NCBI GenBank assembly: GCA_963624605.1
Contig: CAVFQD010000067.1
Coordinates: forward strand, 1-9,398
DNA from: Fimenecus sp963624605
Lineage (GTDB): Bacteria > Bacillota > Clostridia > Oscillospirales > Acutalibacteraceae
Direction of reading: 5' to 3'
DNA length: 9,398 nt
A program made the position numbers and the translations under genes. The notes under the pieces were generated by a model that was not told where the DNA came from, searched no databases, and was given only the letters and a program-made list of their open reading frames with translations. Each line of letters starts with the position of its first letter. Position 1 is the first letter of the stretch. Shown here in pieces: positions 1 through 5,446 of this stretch.

Positions 1-74
1 TTCGGCGGTATACAGGCGTATTTTATTGTTATTTTTTATAAAAAATGCACGAAATATAGGCAAAATACCGTCTT

Positions 75-100
75 TTTATCAATCGAAAATTCTTGATAAA
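75..100. repeat. 8-bp inverted repeat overlapping the promoter of the SCP2 gene
   Basis: TTTATCAA (75-82) is repeated as its exact reverse complement TTGATAAA (93-100), with a 10-nt AT-rich loop. The right arm contains the -35 hexamer of the promoter at 93-121, so a dimeric repressor binding here could block transcription. The stem is A/T-rich and not followed by a T-tract, so it is a poor terminator. In DNA this AT-rich such a repeat can arise by chance. I see nothing else identifiable in bases 1-74. Confidence 0.3.
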
Positions 101-121
101 TCAACAAATAGGTGTTAAAAT
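93..121 (+). promoter_or_regulatory. Sigma-A type promoter for the SCP2-domain gene
   Basis: TTGATA (93-98) and TAAAAT (116-121) are separated by exactly 17 bases, and TGT directly before the -10 box gives an extended -10. Transcription would start near 128. That lies downstream of the alternative TTG start at 125, so it supports the ATG at 152 as the true start and gives a leader of about 24 nt containing the AAAGGAG ribosome binding site. Confidence 0.6.
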
Positions 122-151
122 TAGTTGAATTATTACAAAGGAGACGATACC

Positions 152-484
152 ATGACATACGATCAGGCAGTTGCAAAGGTAAAGGCAAAATATTCCGATA
201 TTGACGCGTCCTCAATCGAAGGTACTCAGGCTATTCAGATAAACCTTTCAGGCAAGAACACCGAGGGTATTTTCTACATAGAGGTTAAAGACGGTAAGGT
301 AAATGTTGAGCCTTACGATTATCACGATAATTGGGCTGTTGTTACGGTAAACCCAACAAATCTTTTCAAAATACTTGACGGCAAGCTTGACCCTGTAACC
401 GCTTACACGGCAGGAAAAGCAAGCATTTCGGGCGATGTTGACACCGTTCTTCGCTTCATCAATCTTGCGAAGTCGGCGAAATAA
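152..484 (+). CDS. SCP2 sterol-carrier-fold lipid-binding protein (stand-alone, 110 aa)
   Basis: The gene encodes a 110-residue soluble protein that looks like a single SCP2 (sterol carrier protein 2) domain. Recognisable pieces in order are a short N-terminal helix (about 1-20), the strand pair reading IQINLSGKNTEGIFYIEVKDGK (split around residues 28-49), the stretch around NPTNLFKILDGKLDPVTAY (67-85) and the family's closing GKASISGD motif (88-95) before the last helix. SCP2 domains form a hydrophobic pocket for fatty acyl or sterol-like ligands. No signal peptide or membrane segment is present, so it should be cytosolic. AAAGGAG at 137-143 lies 8 nt before the ATG at 152. A longer reading from TTG at 125 has no ribosome binding site and begins before the predicted transcript start. 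The gene is monocistronic, between its own promoter and a terminator at 502-528. The family call is fairly secure; the ligand and cellular role are unknown. Confidence 0.85.
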   Translation: MTYDQAVAKVKAKYSDIDASSIEGTQAIQINLSGKNTEGIFYIEVKDGKVNVEPYDYHDNWAVVTVNPTNLFKILDGKLDPVTAYTAGKASISGDVDTVLRFINLAKSAK

Positions 485-501
485 TCTGTTATTCACAAGA
501 C

Positions 502-528
502 AAAAGAGCGGAAAATCCGCTCTTTTTT
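502..528 (+). terminator. Rho-independent terminator of the SCP2 gene
   Basis: AAAAGAGCGGA (502-512) and TCCGCTCTTTT (516-526) form a perfect 11-bp stem with an AAA loop, running directly into a T-tract. It starts 18 bases after the stop codon at 482-484. Confidence 0.9.
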
Positions 529-561
529 ATTTTTGCTCTTTATTTTTCACTGAGCGTGTAC

Positions 562-567
562 TATAAT
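562..567 (+). promoter_or_regulatory. Probable -10 box for the Gfo/Idh/MocA gene
   Basis: A consensus TATAAT lies 31 bases before the chosen ATG at 599. No good -35 is visible 16-18 bases upstream; the best is TTTATT at 539-544. The placement fits because the box sits between the preceding terminator and the gene, and the possible upstream start at 566 overlaps it and so would not be transcribed. Confidence 0.4.
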
Positions 568-598
568 GTGCTTAATAACTTTTAAGGGTGATAATACA

Positions 599-1900
599 AT
601 GGATAAACAACCTATCACGGCAATAATCGTCGGTGCGGGTCACAGGGCGTTTGTGTATTCAAAGCTTGCGCTGACCGACCCCGACAAGCTCAAAATCGTC
701 GGCGTTGCCGATCCCGACAAAATCAGGCAGAAAAAAGCAATGGAAACGTTCGGCTTTCCGAAGGAAAACTGCTTTGACTCGGCGCAGGAGCTTGCAAAGG
801 TACCGAAATTTGCCGACGCGGTAATCAACGGCACAATGGACGAGCAGCACATTGAAACATCAATTCCGCTTCTTGAAAAGGGCTACGATATGCTTCTTGA
901 AAAGCCCTTTGCGACCAACGAAGAGGAAATGAGAACGCTTGTCGACTGCGTAAGAAAGAACGGCAACAAGGTTATGATTTGCCACGTTCTGCGCTACACC
1001 CCGTTCTATCTGTCAATCAAAGAGAGAGTTGCCGCAGGCGAGATAGGCGACATTATAAACATTCAGACCTGCGAGCATGTCAGCTACCATCACCTTTCAA
1101 CCTCATATGTCAGAGGCAAGTGGGCAAATTCCGACAAGTGCCACACCTCAATGCTTCTTGCGAAGTGCTGTCACGATATGGATATGATAATGTGGATGAT
1201 GTCGGAAACAAAGCCCGTCGCAATTTCAAGCTTCGGCTCAAAATTCCAGTTCAAGCCCGAGAATGCGCCTAAAGAGGCGGGAACAAGATGCCTTGTAGAC
1301 TGCCCGTTGGTTGACACCTGCCGTTACTCGGCAAAGAGGCTTTACCTTGACCAGCCCGAGCGTTGGGCGTTCTACATTTGGGACAAGCTTGAGGGAATTG
1401 AAAACCCGACCGATGAGGACAGAATAAATCTGCTAAAGGGCGAGTCGGATTACGGAAAATGCATATACAAGTGCGACAACAATGTTGTTGACCACCAGTC
1501 GGTGCTTGTAAACTTCGCAAGCGGAGCTACGGGCACGCACAATATGGTAGGCGGTTCTTCAAAGCCGCAGAGGAGAATACATATTATCGGCACGCTCGGA
1601 GAGATTTACGGCGACTTTGAGGAGTCGAAGTTTTATGTTTCAAAGATACACCCGACAAAGACCGATGAAAAGGTTGTTGAAGAGGTTGATTTGAGAGTCG
1701 GCGGAGATATGGTCGGCGCATACGGCGGCCACGGCGGCGGAGACGAAAAGCTTGCCGCAGATTTCGTTGAATACCTCAGAGGCGGAAAGCCTTCGCTTGC
1801 CTGCACTTCGATTTTTGACTCGGTTGCAGGTCATCTGTGCGTTTACCTTGCGGATAAATCGAGAGAAGAAAACGGTATGCCGCAAAAAGTGGAGCTGTAA
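599..1900 (+). CDS. Gfo/Idh/MocA-family NAD(P)-dependent oxidoreductase with a cysteine cluster
   Basis: This 433-aa protein belongs to the Gfo/Idh/MocA family, whose members oxidise or reduce sugars, inositols and related polyols with NAD(P). An N-terminal Rossmann fold (about 5-125) has the dinucleotide motif VGAGHR (11-16) and the family's EKP motif (101-103) with its conserved lysine. The C-terminal alpha/beta domain has CHVLRYTPFY (128-137), AKCCHDMD (188-195) and HGGGDEKL (378-385). In many members the active site carries Asp four residues before His; here H192 is kept but position 188 is Ala and 189 is Lys. A lid region carries C231, C235 and C241, followed by C288 and C292 just before VVDHQ, possibly a metal site. 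The start at ATG 599 follows AAGGGTG (584-590) at normal spacing. Length is slightly above the usual 330-400. The gene is monocistronic. The substrate cannot be named from sequence; the family call is firm. Confidence 0.9.
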   Translation: MDKQPITAIIVGAGHRAFVYSKLALTDPDKLKIVGVADPDKIRQKKAMETFGFPKENCFDSAQELAKVPKFADAVINGTMDEQHIETSIPLLEKGYDMLLEKPFATNEEEMRTLVDCVRKNGNKVMICHVLRYTPFYLSIKERVAAGEIGDIINIQTCEHVSYHHLSTSYVRGKWANSDKCHTSMLLAKCCHDMDMIMWMMSETKPVAISSFGSKFQFKPENAPKEAGTRCLVDCPLVDTCRYSAKRLYLDQPERWAFYIWDKLEGIENPTDEDRINLLKGESDYGKCIYKCDNNVVDHQSVLVNFASGATGTHNMVGGSSKPQRRIHIIGTLGEIYGDFEESKFYVSKIHPTKTDEKVVEEVDLRVGGDMVGAYGGHGGGDEKLAADFVEYLRGGKPSLACTSIFDSVAGHLCVYLADKSREENGMPQKVEL

Positions 1901-1920
1901 GGGAAATACAAACAATTTTA

Positions 1921-1954
1921 AGGACACCTTCGTGTGGAGGTGTCCTGTTTTTTT
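1921..1954 (+). terminator. Rho-independent terminator of the oxidoreductase gene
   Basis: AGGACACCT (1921-1929) pairs perfectly with AGGTGTCCT (1938-1946) across an 8-nt loop, and a run of seven T follows one base later. It begins 21 bases after the stop codon. Confidence 0.9.
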
Positions 1955-1985
1955 ATTTTATGATATACTGTATTTGAAAATGAAA

Positions 1986-2118
1986 AGGCTCCCTCTGACG
2001 AGGGAGCTGTTGAGCGAAGCGAAACTGAGGGAGAGATACCGAAAATTTGTTATTTATTCTTTCTCTCCCTCAGTCATTTTTCTGCGAAAAACGACAGTTC
2101 CCTCGTCAGAGGGAGCCT
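1986..2118. repeat. 133-bp near-perfect palindromic repeat element (MITE/REP-like)
   Basis: The outer arms 1986-2010 and 2094-2118 are reverse complements over 25 bases with one C/T difference, which would be a G-U pair in RNA. Each arm itself contains a shorter hairpin (GGCTCCCT...AGGGAGC). An inner stem, ACTGAGGGAGAGA (2024-2036) with TCTCTCCCTCAGT (2062-2074), is a perfect 13-bp match around an AT-rich loop. The outer and inner stems are separated by partly unpaired GCGAAGCGAA/CTGCGAAAAAC stretches. The longest reading frames are short and show no transposase, so mobility would have to be provided in trans. It lies between two convergent genes. From memory, GGCTCCCT...GAGGGAG repeats with AGCGAAGC-type interiors are dispersed in many copies in gut Oscillospirales genomes; this window cannot show copy number. 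Confidence 0.8.
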
Positions 2119-2179
2119 GTATTCATCAGATTTTTGCGGATTTCGGACAGCCGCAAGGGCTGTACCTACGGCGCCGCTG
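2119..2179. other. Structured spacer between the two palindromic units
   Basis: This 61-bp stretch separates the large palindrome from the related hairpin at 2191-2209. It contains a small hairpin, ACAGCC (2147-2152) with GGCTGT (2158-2163), flanked by GCGG and CCGC that could pair over a longer distance. It has no coding potential I can support. It may be part of a composite repeat ending near 2210, because the next unit resembles a second copy of the element's right end. Confidence 0.35.
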
Positions 2180-2210
2180 AAAAAATGACAGCTCCCTTTA
2201 CAAGGGAGCC
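2180..2210 (-). terminator. Hairpin related to the palindromic repeat, probable terminator of the metallophosphoesterase gene
   Basis: GCTCCCTT (2191-2198) and AAGGGAGC (2202-2209) form an 8-bp stem with a 3-nt loop. Read on the minus strand, the stem is followed after five bases by six T (complement of 2180-2185), placing a plausible rho-independent terminator 23 bases after the stop codon of the gene ending at 2233. The sequence 2187-2210 also resembles the right arm of the 1986-2118 palindrome, so a repeat end seems to double as the terminator. Confidence 0.55.
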
Positions 2211-2232
2211 GTAGCTGATTAACAATTCTTAT

Positions 2233-3369
2233 TTATTTTTTCAAAAAATGCACTGCGACAGCGGCGGCAGTGAGAGCAGCGGCACCTATTCCCACCTTCT
2301 TAAGCGTGGGGATTACGGATTCGACGCTCGGCGGAGCATAGGAATAAATAAGGTACTTTACCTTATTGTGAATATCCTTTACGCTTTTTATATCCTTGTA
2401 CATTGTGGTATAGGTTGTGAATGTGTTTAGATTATTTTCGTCTAAATCGATTATACGGACTCCCCGTTCAAGCTTCGGACCGTAAACATTGAAGCCGCAG
2501 CCCTGCGTATAGCCCATAATAAAGCCCTTGTATTCGCCCACAAAGCTGTTGTTGTGGTCGTGTCCGCAGAAAGCCGCAATGACATCACCCTTTTCACGGA
2601 CAGCGTCAAACTCGCCCGTGTTTTCGCTCGGAGTTGCGGGAGTTTCATATGTAAAATCGCAGTTGCCTTTAATCAGATGATTTTCGTCTATCCAATAATA
2701 CTTGCCATAGTGTTCACGGAAGCCCTGTGCGTGCGGCTTGCGGCTTTTGGGCACTTCCTTGAAAAGTTCCCACATTTCGCACATCGGTATATGCTGGAAA
2801 AGCAATGATTTGACATAGTCGCCGTGCTTTTCTTTGAGCTCGTCTCTTGTTTTTCTGTACCACTCAATCTGTCCCTCGGTAACTGCGGCGCATCTGCCGT
2901 CTGCGGTCGAGGAAAGCGAGTCGATAAGATAGATATTGAAGATGTCCTTTTCGCCCTTACTATCCTTGATGAGCAGATTATGGTTTGCCAAGCCCTCAAG
3001 ACTTTCGTCTCCCCTCTCGGCAACGCAGTTAGGGTAGCTTTTGTACATTTCAAACTGTTTTTCCTTAGAGATGCCGAACGCCTGTGCGTCGTGATTACCG
3101 AAGCAGAAGGTGAACGGAATATTTCTTTCGACAACAGGCTTCAAGAAATTTTCAAACGCCTTTTTGAAATTCTCCTCACGGTTGCCGAGCAAAAGCGTTA
3201 CGCCGTAGCCCTTTATCTGGTCGCCTGTAAAGATTACAAGGTCGGGTTTATCCTTATCGAGCGCCGCCGCAATGAATTCAACGGTGTCCCTTGATGTTAT
3301 CTGCGTATCCTGAATGTCGGCAATCTGCATTATGCGGAATTTGCCGTCGGGTCTGAATTTAAGTTCCAT
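2233..3369 (-). CDS. Calcineurin-like metallophosphoesterase with hydrophobic C-terminal tail
   Basis: The 378-aa product is a calcineurin-type metallophosphoesterase, a fold that hydrolyses phosphoesters with a two-metal centre. The motifs appear in order: ADIQD (17-21), TGD (48-50), GNHD (91-94), QHIP (192-195) and GHDH (269-272). They resemble the purple-acid-phosphatase/Dcr2-like branch of the superfamily. The first motif is D-x-Q (D18, Q20) instead of the common D-x-H, so one metal ligand differs. There is no signal peptide, but residues 360-376 (GIGAAALTAAAVAVHFL) are an uncharged segment ending in KK, like a tail anchor that would keep the enzyme on the cytoplasmic side of the membrane. 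The start at ATG 3369 follows GAGGTG (3375-3380); a reading from 3435 would begin upstream of the promoter at 3392-3419. It is monocistronic. Substrate unknown. Confidence 0.85.
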   Translation of the reverse strand: MELKFRPDGKFRIMQIADIQDTQITSRDTVEFIAAALDKDKPDLVIFTGDQIKGYGVTLLLGNREENFKKAFENFLKPVVERNIPFTFCFGNHDAQAFGISKEKQFEMYKSYPNCVAERGDESLEGLANHNLLIKDSKGEKDIFNIYLIDSLSSTADGRCAAVTEGQIEWYRKTRDELKEKHGDYVKSLLFQHIPMCEMWELFKEVPKSRKPHAQGFREHYGKYYWIDENHLIKGNCDFTYETPATPSENTGEFDAVREKGDVIAAFCGHDHNNSFVGEYKGFIMGYTQGCGFNVYGPKLERGVRIIDLDENNLNTFTTYTTMYKDIKSVKDIHNKVKYLIYSYAPPSVESVIPTLKKVGIGAAALTAAAVAVHFLKK

Positions 3370-3391
3370 AGCTGCACCTCTTTCTTTAGAT

Positions 3392-3419
3392 ATTTTACCA
3401 TACTTTTCGGATATTGCAA
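3392..3419 (-). promoter_or_regulatory. Sigma-A type promoter of the metallophosphoesterase gene
   Basis: On the minus strand TTGCAA (3414-3419) and TAAAAT (3392-3397) are 16 bases apart, with TGG before the -10 box (extended -10). The -35 box touches the end of the pckG terminator T-tract, so the two transcription units are packed end to end. The predicted transcript starts near 3385, with a leader of about 16 nt. Confidence 0.6.
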
Positions 3420-3420
3420 G

Positions 3421-3452
3421 AAAAAACAGCCGCACTTGGCTAAGTGCGGCTG
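3421..3452 (-). terminator. Rho-independent terminator of pckG
   Basis: On the minus strand CAGCCGCACTT (complement of 3442-3452) pairs with AAGTGCGGCTG (complement of 3427-3437) in a perfect 11-bp GC-rich stem with a 4-nt loop, followed immediately by six T (complement of 3421-3426). It lies 18 bases after the pckG stop codon. Confidence 0.92.
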
Positions 3453-3470
3453 AAATTTTATAAATATTGA

Positions 3471-5258
3471 TTATTCAAGGTTTGATTTAAGAGTTGCAAG
3501 GTTATCCTTGAGCTCCTTGGGAAGCTTATCGCCGAACTTCTTGAAGAATTCTTCAATGCCGTCAGCCTCGTCCTTCCAGAGGTTCTTATCAACATCAAGA
3601 ATTTTTTCAAGGGACTCTTCTGTAACATCCTCAATGCCGTTAAGGTTGATGTCCTTAGCATAGGGAAGATAACCGATTGCTGTTTCCTGAGCGTCAACTT
3701 CGTTATCGCAACGCTTGAGGATCCATTCGAGAACACGAAGGTTGTCGCCGAAGCCGGGCCACATAAAGTTACCTTCATCGTCTTTTCTGAACCAGTTAAC
3801 ATTGAAGATCTTGGGAGCCTTATCGGGATCAAGAGTCTTACCGATGTCAATCCAGTGCTGCCAGTAGTCAGCCATATGATAGCCGCAGAACGGAAGCATT
3901 GCCATCGGGTCACGGCGAACAACGCCTACTGCGCCGGCCGCAGCAGCAGTTGTCTCGGAAGCCATTGTAGCACCTACGAATACACCATGGTTCCAATCTC
4001 TTGACTGATATACCAACGGAGCGAGCTTAGCGCGTCTGCCGCCGAATACGAATGCCGAAATCGGAACGCCCTGCGGATTTTCAAATTCAGATGAAAGGCA
4101 GGGGCAATTCTCTGTCGGAGCGGTAAATCTTGAGTTCGGATGAGCGAGCTTGTTGCCTGCCGCAACATACTCAGGTCCGTTGACCTTATTACCTGTCCAC
4201 TCTTCTGCGTTAACAGGCGGATTCTTGTCAAGGCTTTCCCACCAAACGGTGTTGTTGTCAAGGTTTCTTGCAACGTTTGTGAAGATTGTGCCCTTCTTGG
4301 TAGCTGCAAGAGCGTTCGGGTTGGACTTTTCGTTAGTACCGGGAGCAACGCCGAAGAAGCCGTTCTCGGGGTTGATAGCGTAAAGTCTGCCGTCGGGTCC
4401 CTTACGAATCCATGAAATATCATCGCCTACGCACCAAACCTTATAGCCCTTATTTCTGTATTCCTCGGGCGGAATAAGCATAGCAAGGTTTGTCTTACCG
4501 CAAGCTGACGGGAATGCAGCGCAGATGTACTTAACCTCACCCTGCGGATTTTCAATACCGAGGATAAGCATATGCTCAGCCTGCCAGCCCTCGTTTTTAC
4601 CCTGATAGGAAGCGATACGGAGAGCAAAGCATTTCTTGCCGAGAAGTACGTTCCCGCCGTAAGCGGAGTTAACGGAAATAATTGTGTTGTCCTCGGGGAA
4701 CTGGCAAATCCATCTCTTCTCGGGGTCAACATCACATTTACAGTGGAGGCCTCTTACCCAGTCGTTGCTGTCGCCGAGAGCTTCCATAACCTTCTTGCCG
4801 ACGCGGGTCATAATAGCCATGTTAAGAACAACATAAATTGAGTCTGTAAGCTCAATACCTGCTTTTGAGAAAGGCGAGCCTACGGGACCCATTGAATAAG
4901 GGATAACATACATTGTTCTGCCCTTGTATGAATCACGGGCAATATCGTAAAGCATTTCATATGCCTTTGAGGGTTCCATCCAGTGGTTTGTGGGACCTGC
5001 GTCCTCTTCCTTCTTGGAGCAGATAAGAGTTCTGTCCTCTACACGGGCAACATCGTTGGGCTTGGTTCTGTGATAATAGCAGCCGGGAAGAAGATCTTCG
5101 TTGAGCTTAATCATCTCGCCGCTTTCGCAAGCCTCTTTACGAAGTGCTTCAAGCTGCTCTTCGCTGCCGTCAATCCAAACGATTTCCGCAGGATTAACAA
5201 GCTTGACTTTTTCGTCAATCCAATCAAGGATACTCTTGTTAGTTGTGAGTGCTGACAT
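3471..5258 (-). CDS. pckG: Phosphoenolpyruvate carboxykinase (GTP)
   Basis: This cytosolic enzyme of 595 aa interconverts oxaloacetate + GTP and phosphoenolpyruvate + CO2 + GDP. The GTP type is identified by the P-loop FPSACGKTN (249-257) with the hallmark reactive cysteine C253, which ATP-type enzymes lack. VGDDISW (277-283) supplies the metal-binding aspartate, YGGNVLLGKKC (200-210) the lysine ligand (K209) and AEHM (227-230) the histidine ligand H229. VARVEDRT (70-77) is in the substrate-arginine region, and MASETTAAA (432-440) is the mobile omega-loop lid. Length is normal for the family. The ATG at 5258 follows AAAAGGAG (complement of 5267-5274) at 8 nt. The gene has its own promoter and terminator. 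In anaerobes that ferment sugars, such as Clostridium thermocellum, the GDP/GTP enzyme is known to run towards oxaloacetate, conserving GTP; that direction is plausible here but not shown by sequence. Confidence 0.97.
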   Translation of the reverse strand: MSALTTNKSILDWIDEKVKLVNPAEIVWIDGSEEQLEALRKEACESGEMIKLNEDLLPGCYYHRTKPNDVARVEDRTLICSKKEEDAGPTNHWMEPSKAYEMLYDIARDSYKGRTMYVIPYSMGPVGSPFSKAGIELTDSIYVVLNMAIMTRVGKKVMEALGDSNDWVRGLHCKCDVDPEKRWICQFPEDNTIISVNSAYGGNVLLGKKCFALRIASYQGKNEGWQAEHMLILGIENPQGEVKYICAAFPSACGKTNLAMLIPPEEYRNKGYKVWCVGDDISWIRKGPDGRLYAINPENGFFGVAPGTNEKSNPNALAATKKGTIFTNVARNLDNNTVWWESLDKNPPVNAEEWTGNKVNGPEYVAAGNKLAHPNSRFTAPTENCPCLSSEFENPQGVPISAFVFGGRRAKLAPLVYQSRDWNHGVFVGATMASETTAAAAGAVGVVRRDPMAMLPFCGYHMADYWQHWIDIGKTLDPDKAPKIFNVNWFRKDDEGNFMWPGFGDNLRVLEWILKRCDNEVDAQETAIGYLPYAKDINLNGIEDVTEESLEKILDVDKNLWKDEADGIEEFFKKFGDKLPKELKDNLATLKSNLE

Positions 5259-5376
5259 TGTAATTTCTCCTTTTGAAATTCGGTTTTGCCGACCTTAACA
5301 GCCGACATATCCGAAATTATTTAACTTAATTAAACGGTTGAATTTAAGAAACTCCAAATTCCGCCATTATGAGCAT
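5259..5376 (-). promoter_or_regulatory. Long 5' leader of pckG with internal repeats
   Basis: The predicted pckG leader is about 110 nt, much longer than the 16-45 nt leaders predicted for most genes here. It contains two direct copies of GCCGAC (plus-strand 5288-5293 and 5301-5306; GTCGGC in the transcript), 13 bases apart. An imperfect stem can form between TTCGG and CCGAA about 25 bases apart in the RNA, close to the ribosome binding site. I recognise no riboswitch consensus. It could be a site for post-transcriptional or repressor control, or simply an ordinary leader. Confidence 0.3.
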
Positions 5377-5405
5377 ATTATAATGCATCTGTGATTATTT
5401 TGCAA
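5377..5405 (-). promoter_or_regulatory. Sigma-A type promoter of pckG
   Basis: On the minus strand TTGCAA (5400-5405) is followed after exactly 17 bases by a consensus TATAAT (5377-5382). It lies in the gap between the tsaD stop (5447) and pckG, so pckG should be transcribed independently of tsaD, although no clear terminator separates the two. Confidence 0.7.
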
Positions 5406-5446
5406 TAAAAAACCGAGAATTTTTTGTCAATTTAATGAACAATTTG

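Noticed and set aside
125..151. Extended N-terminus of the SCP2 protein from a TTG start at 125
   Set aside because: It begins before the predicted transcription start near 128, has no ribosome binding site, and the AAAGGAG is placed for the ATG at 152.
566..598. Extended N-terminus of the oxidoreductase from ATG 566
   Set aside because: The ATG overlaps the TATAAT box at 562-567 and lacks a ribosome binding site; ATG 599 follows AAGGGTG at proper spacing.
2024..2074. Palindrome interior considered as a CRISPR-like repeat or tRNA-like structure
   Set aside because: There is no set of regularly spaced direct repeats and no cloverleaf or CCA; only nested inverted repeats are present.
1752..2180. 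142-codon frame running from the end of the oxidoreductase through the palindrome
   Set aside because: It overlaps the real gene in another frame, crosses a strong terminator and then reads through repeat sequence; its composition is not protein-like.
2824..3294. 156-codon plus-strand open frame opposite the metallophosphoesterase
   Set aside because: It is antisense to a gene with all catalytic motifs, and no family resemblance or start signal was seen.
3370..3435. 22-residue N-terminal extension of the metallophosphoesterase
   Set aside because: It would run through the pckG terminator T-tract and the gene's own promoter; GAGGTG at 3375-3380 fits the ATG at 3369, and the extension has no recognisable signal peptide.
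5411..5446. Possible terminator between tsaD and pckG (AAAAAA...TTTTTT pairing)
   Set aside because: The stem is almost wholly A-T with a 7-nt loop and no GC core, so it is unlikely to stop transcription by itself.
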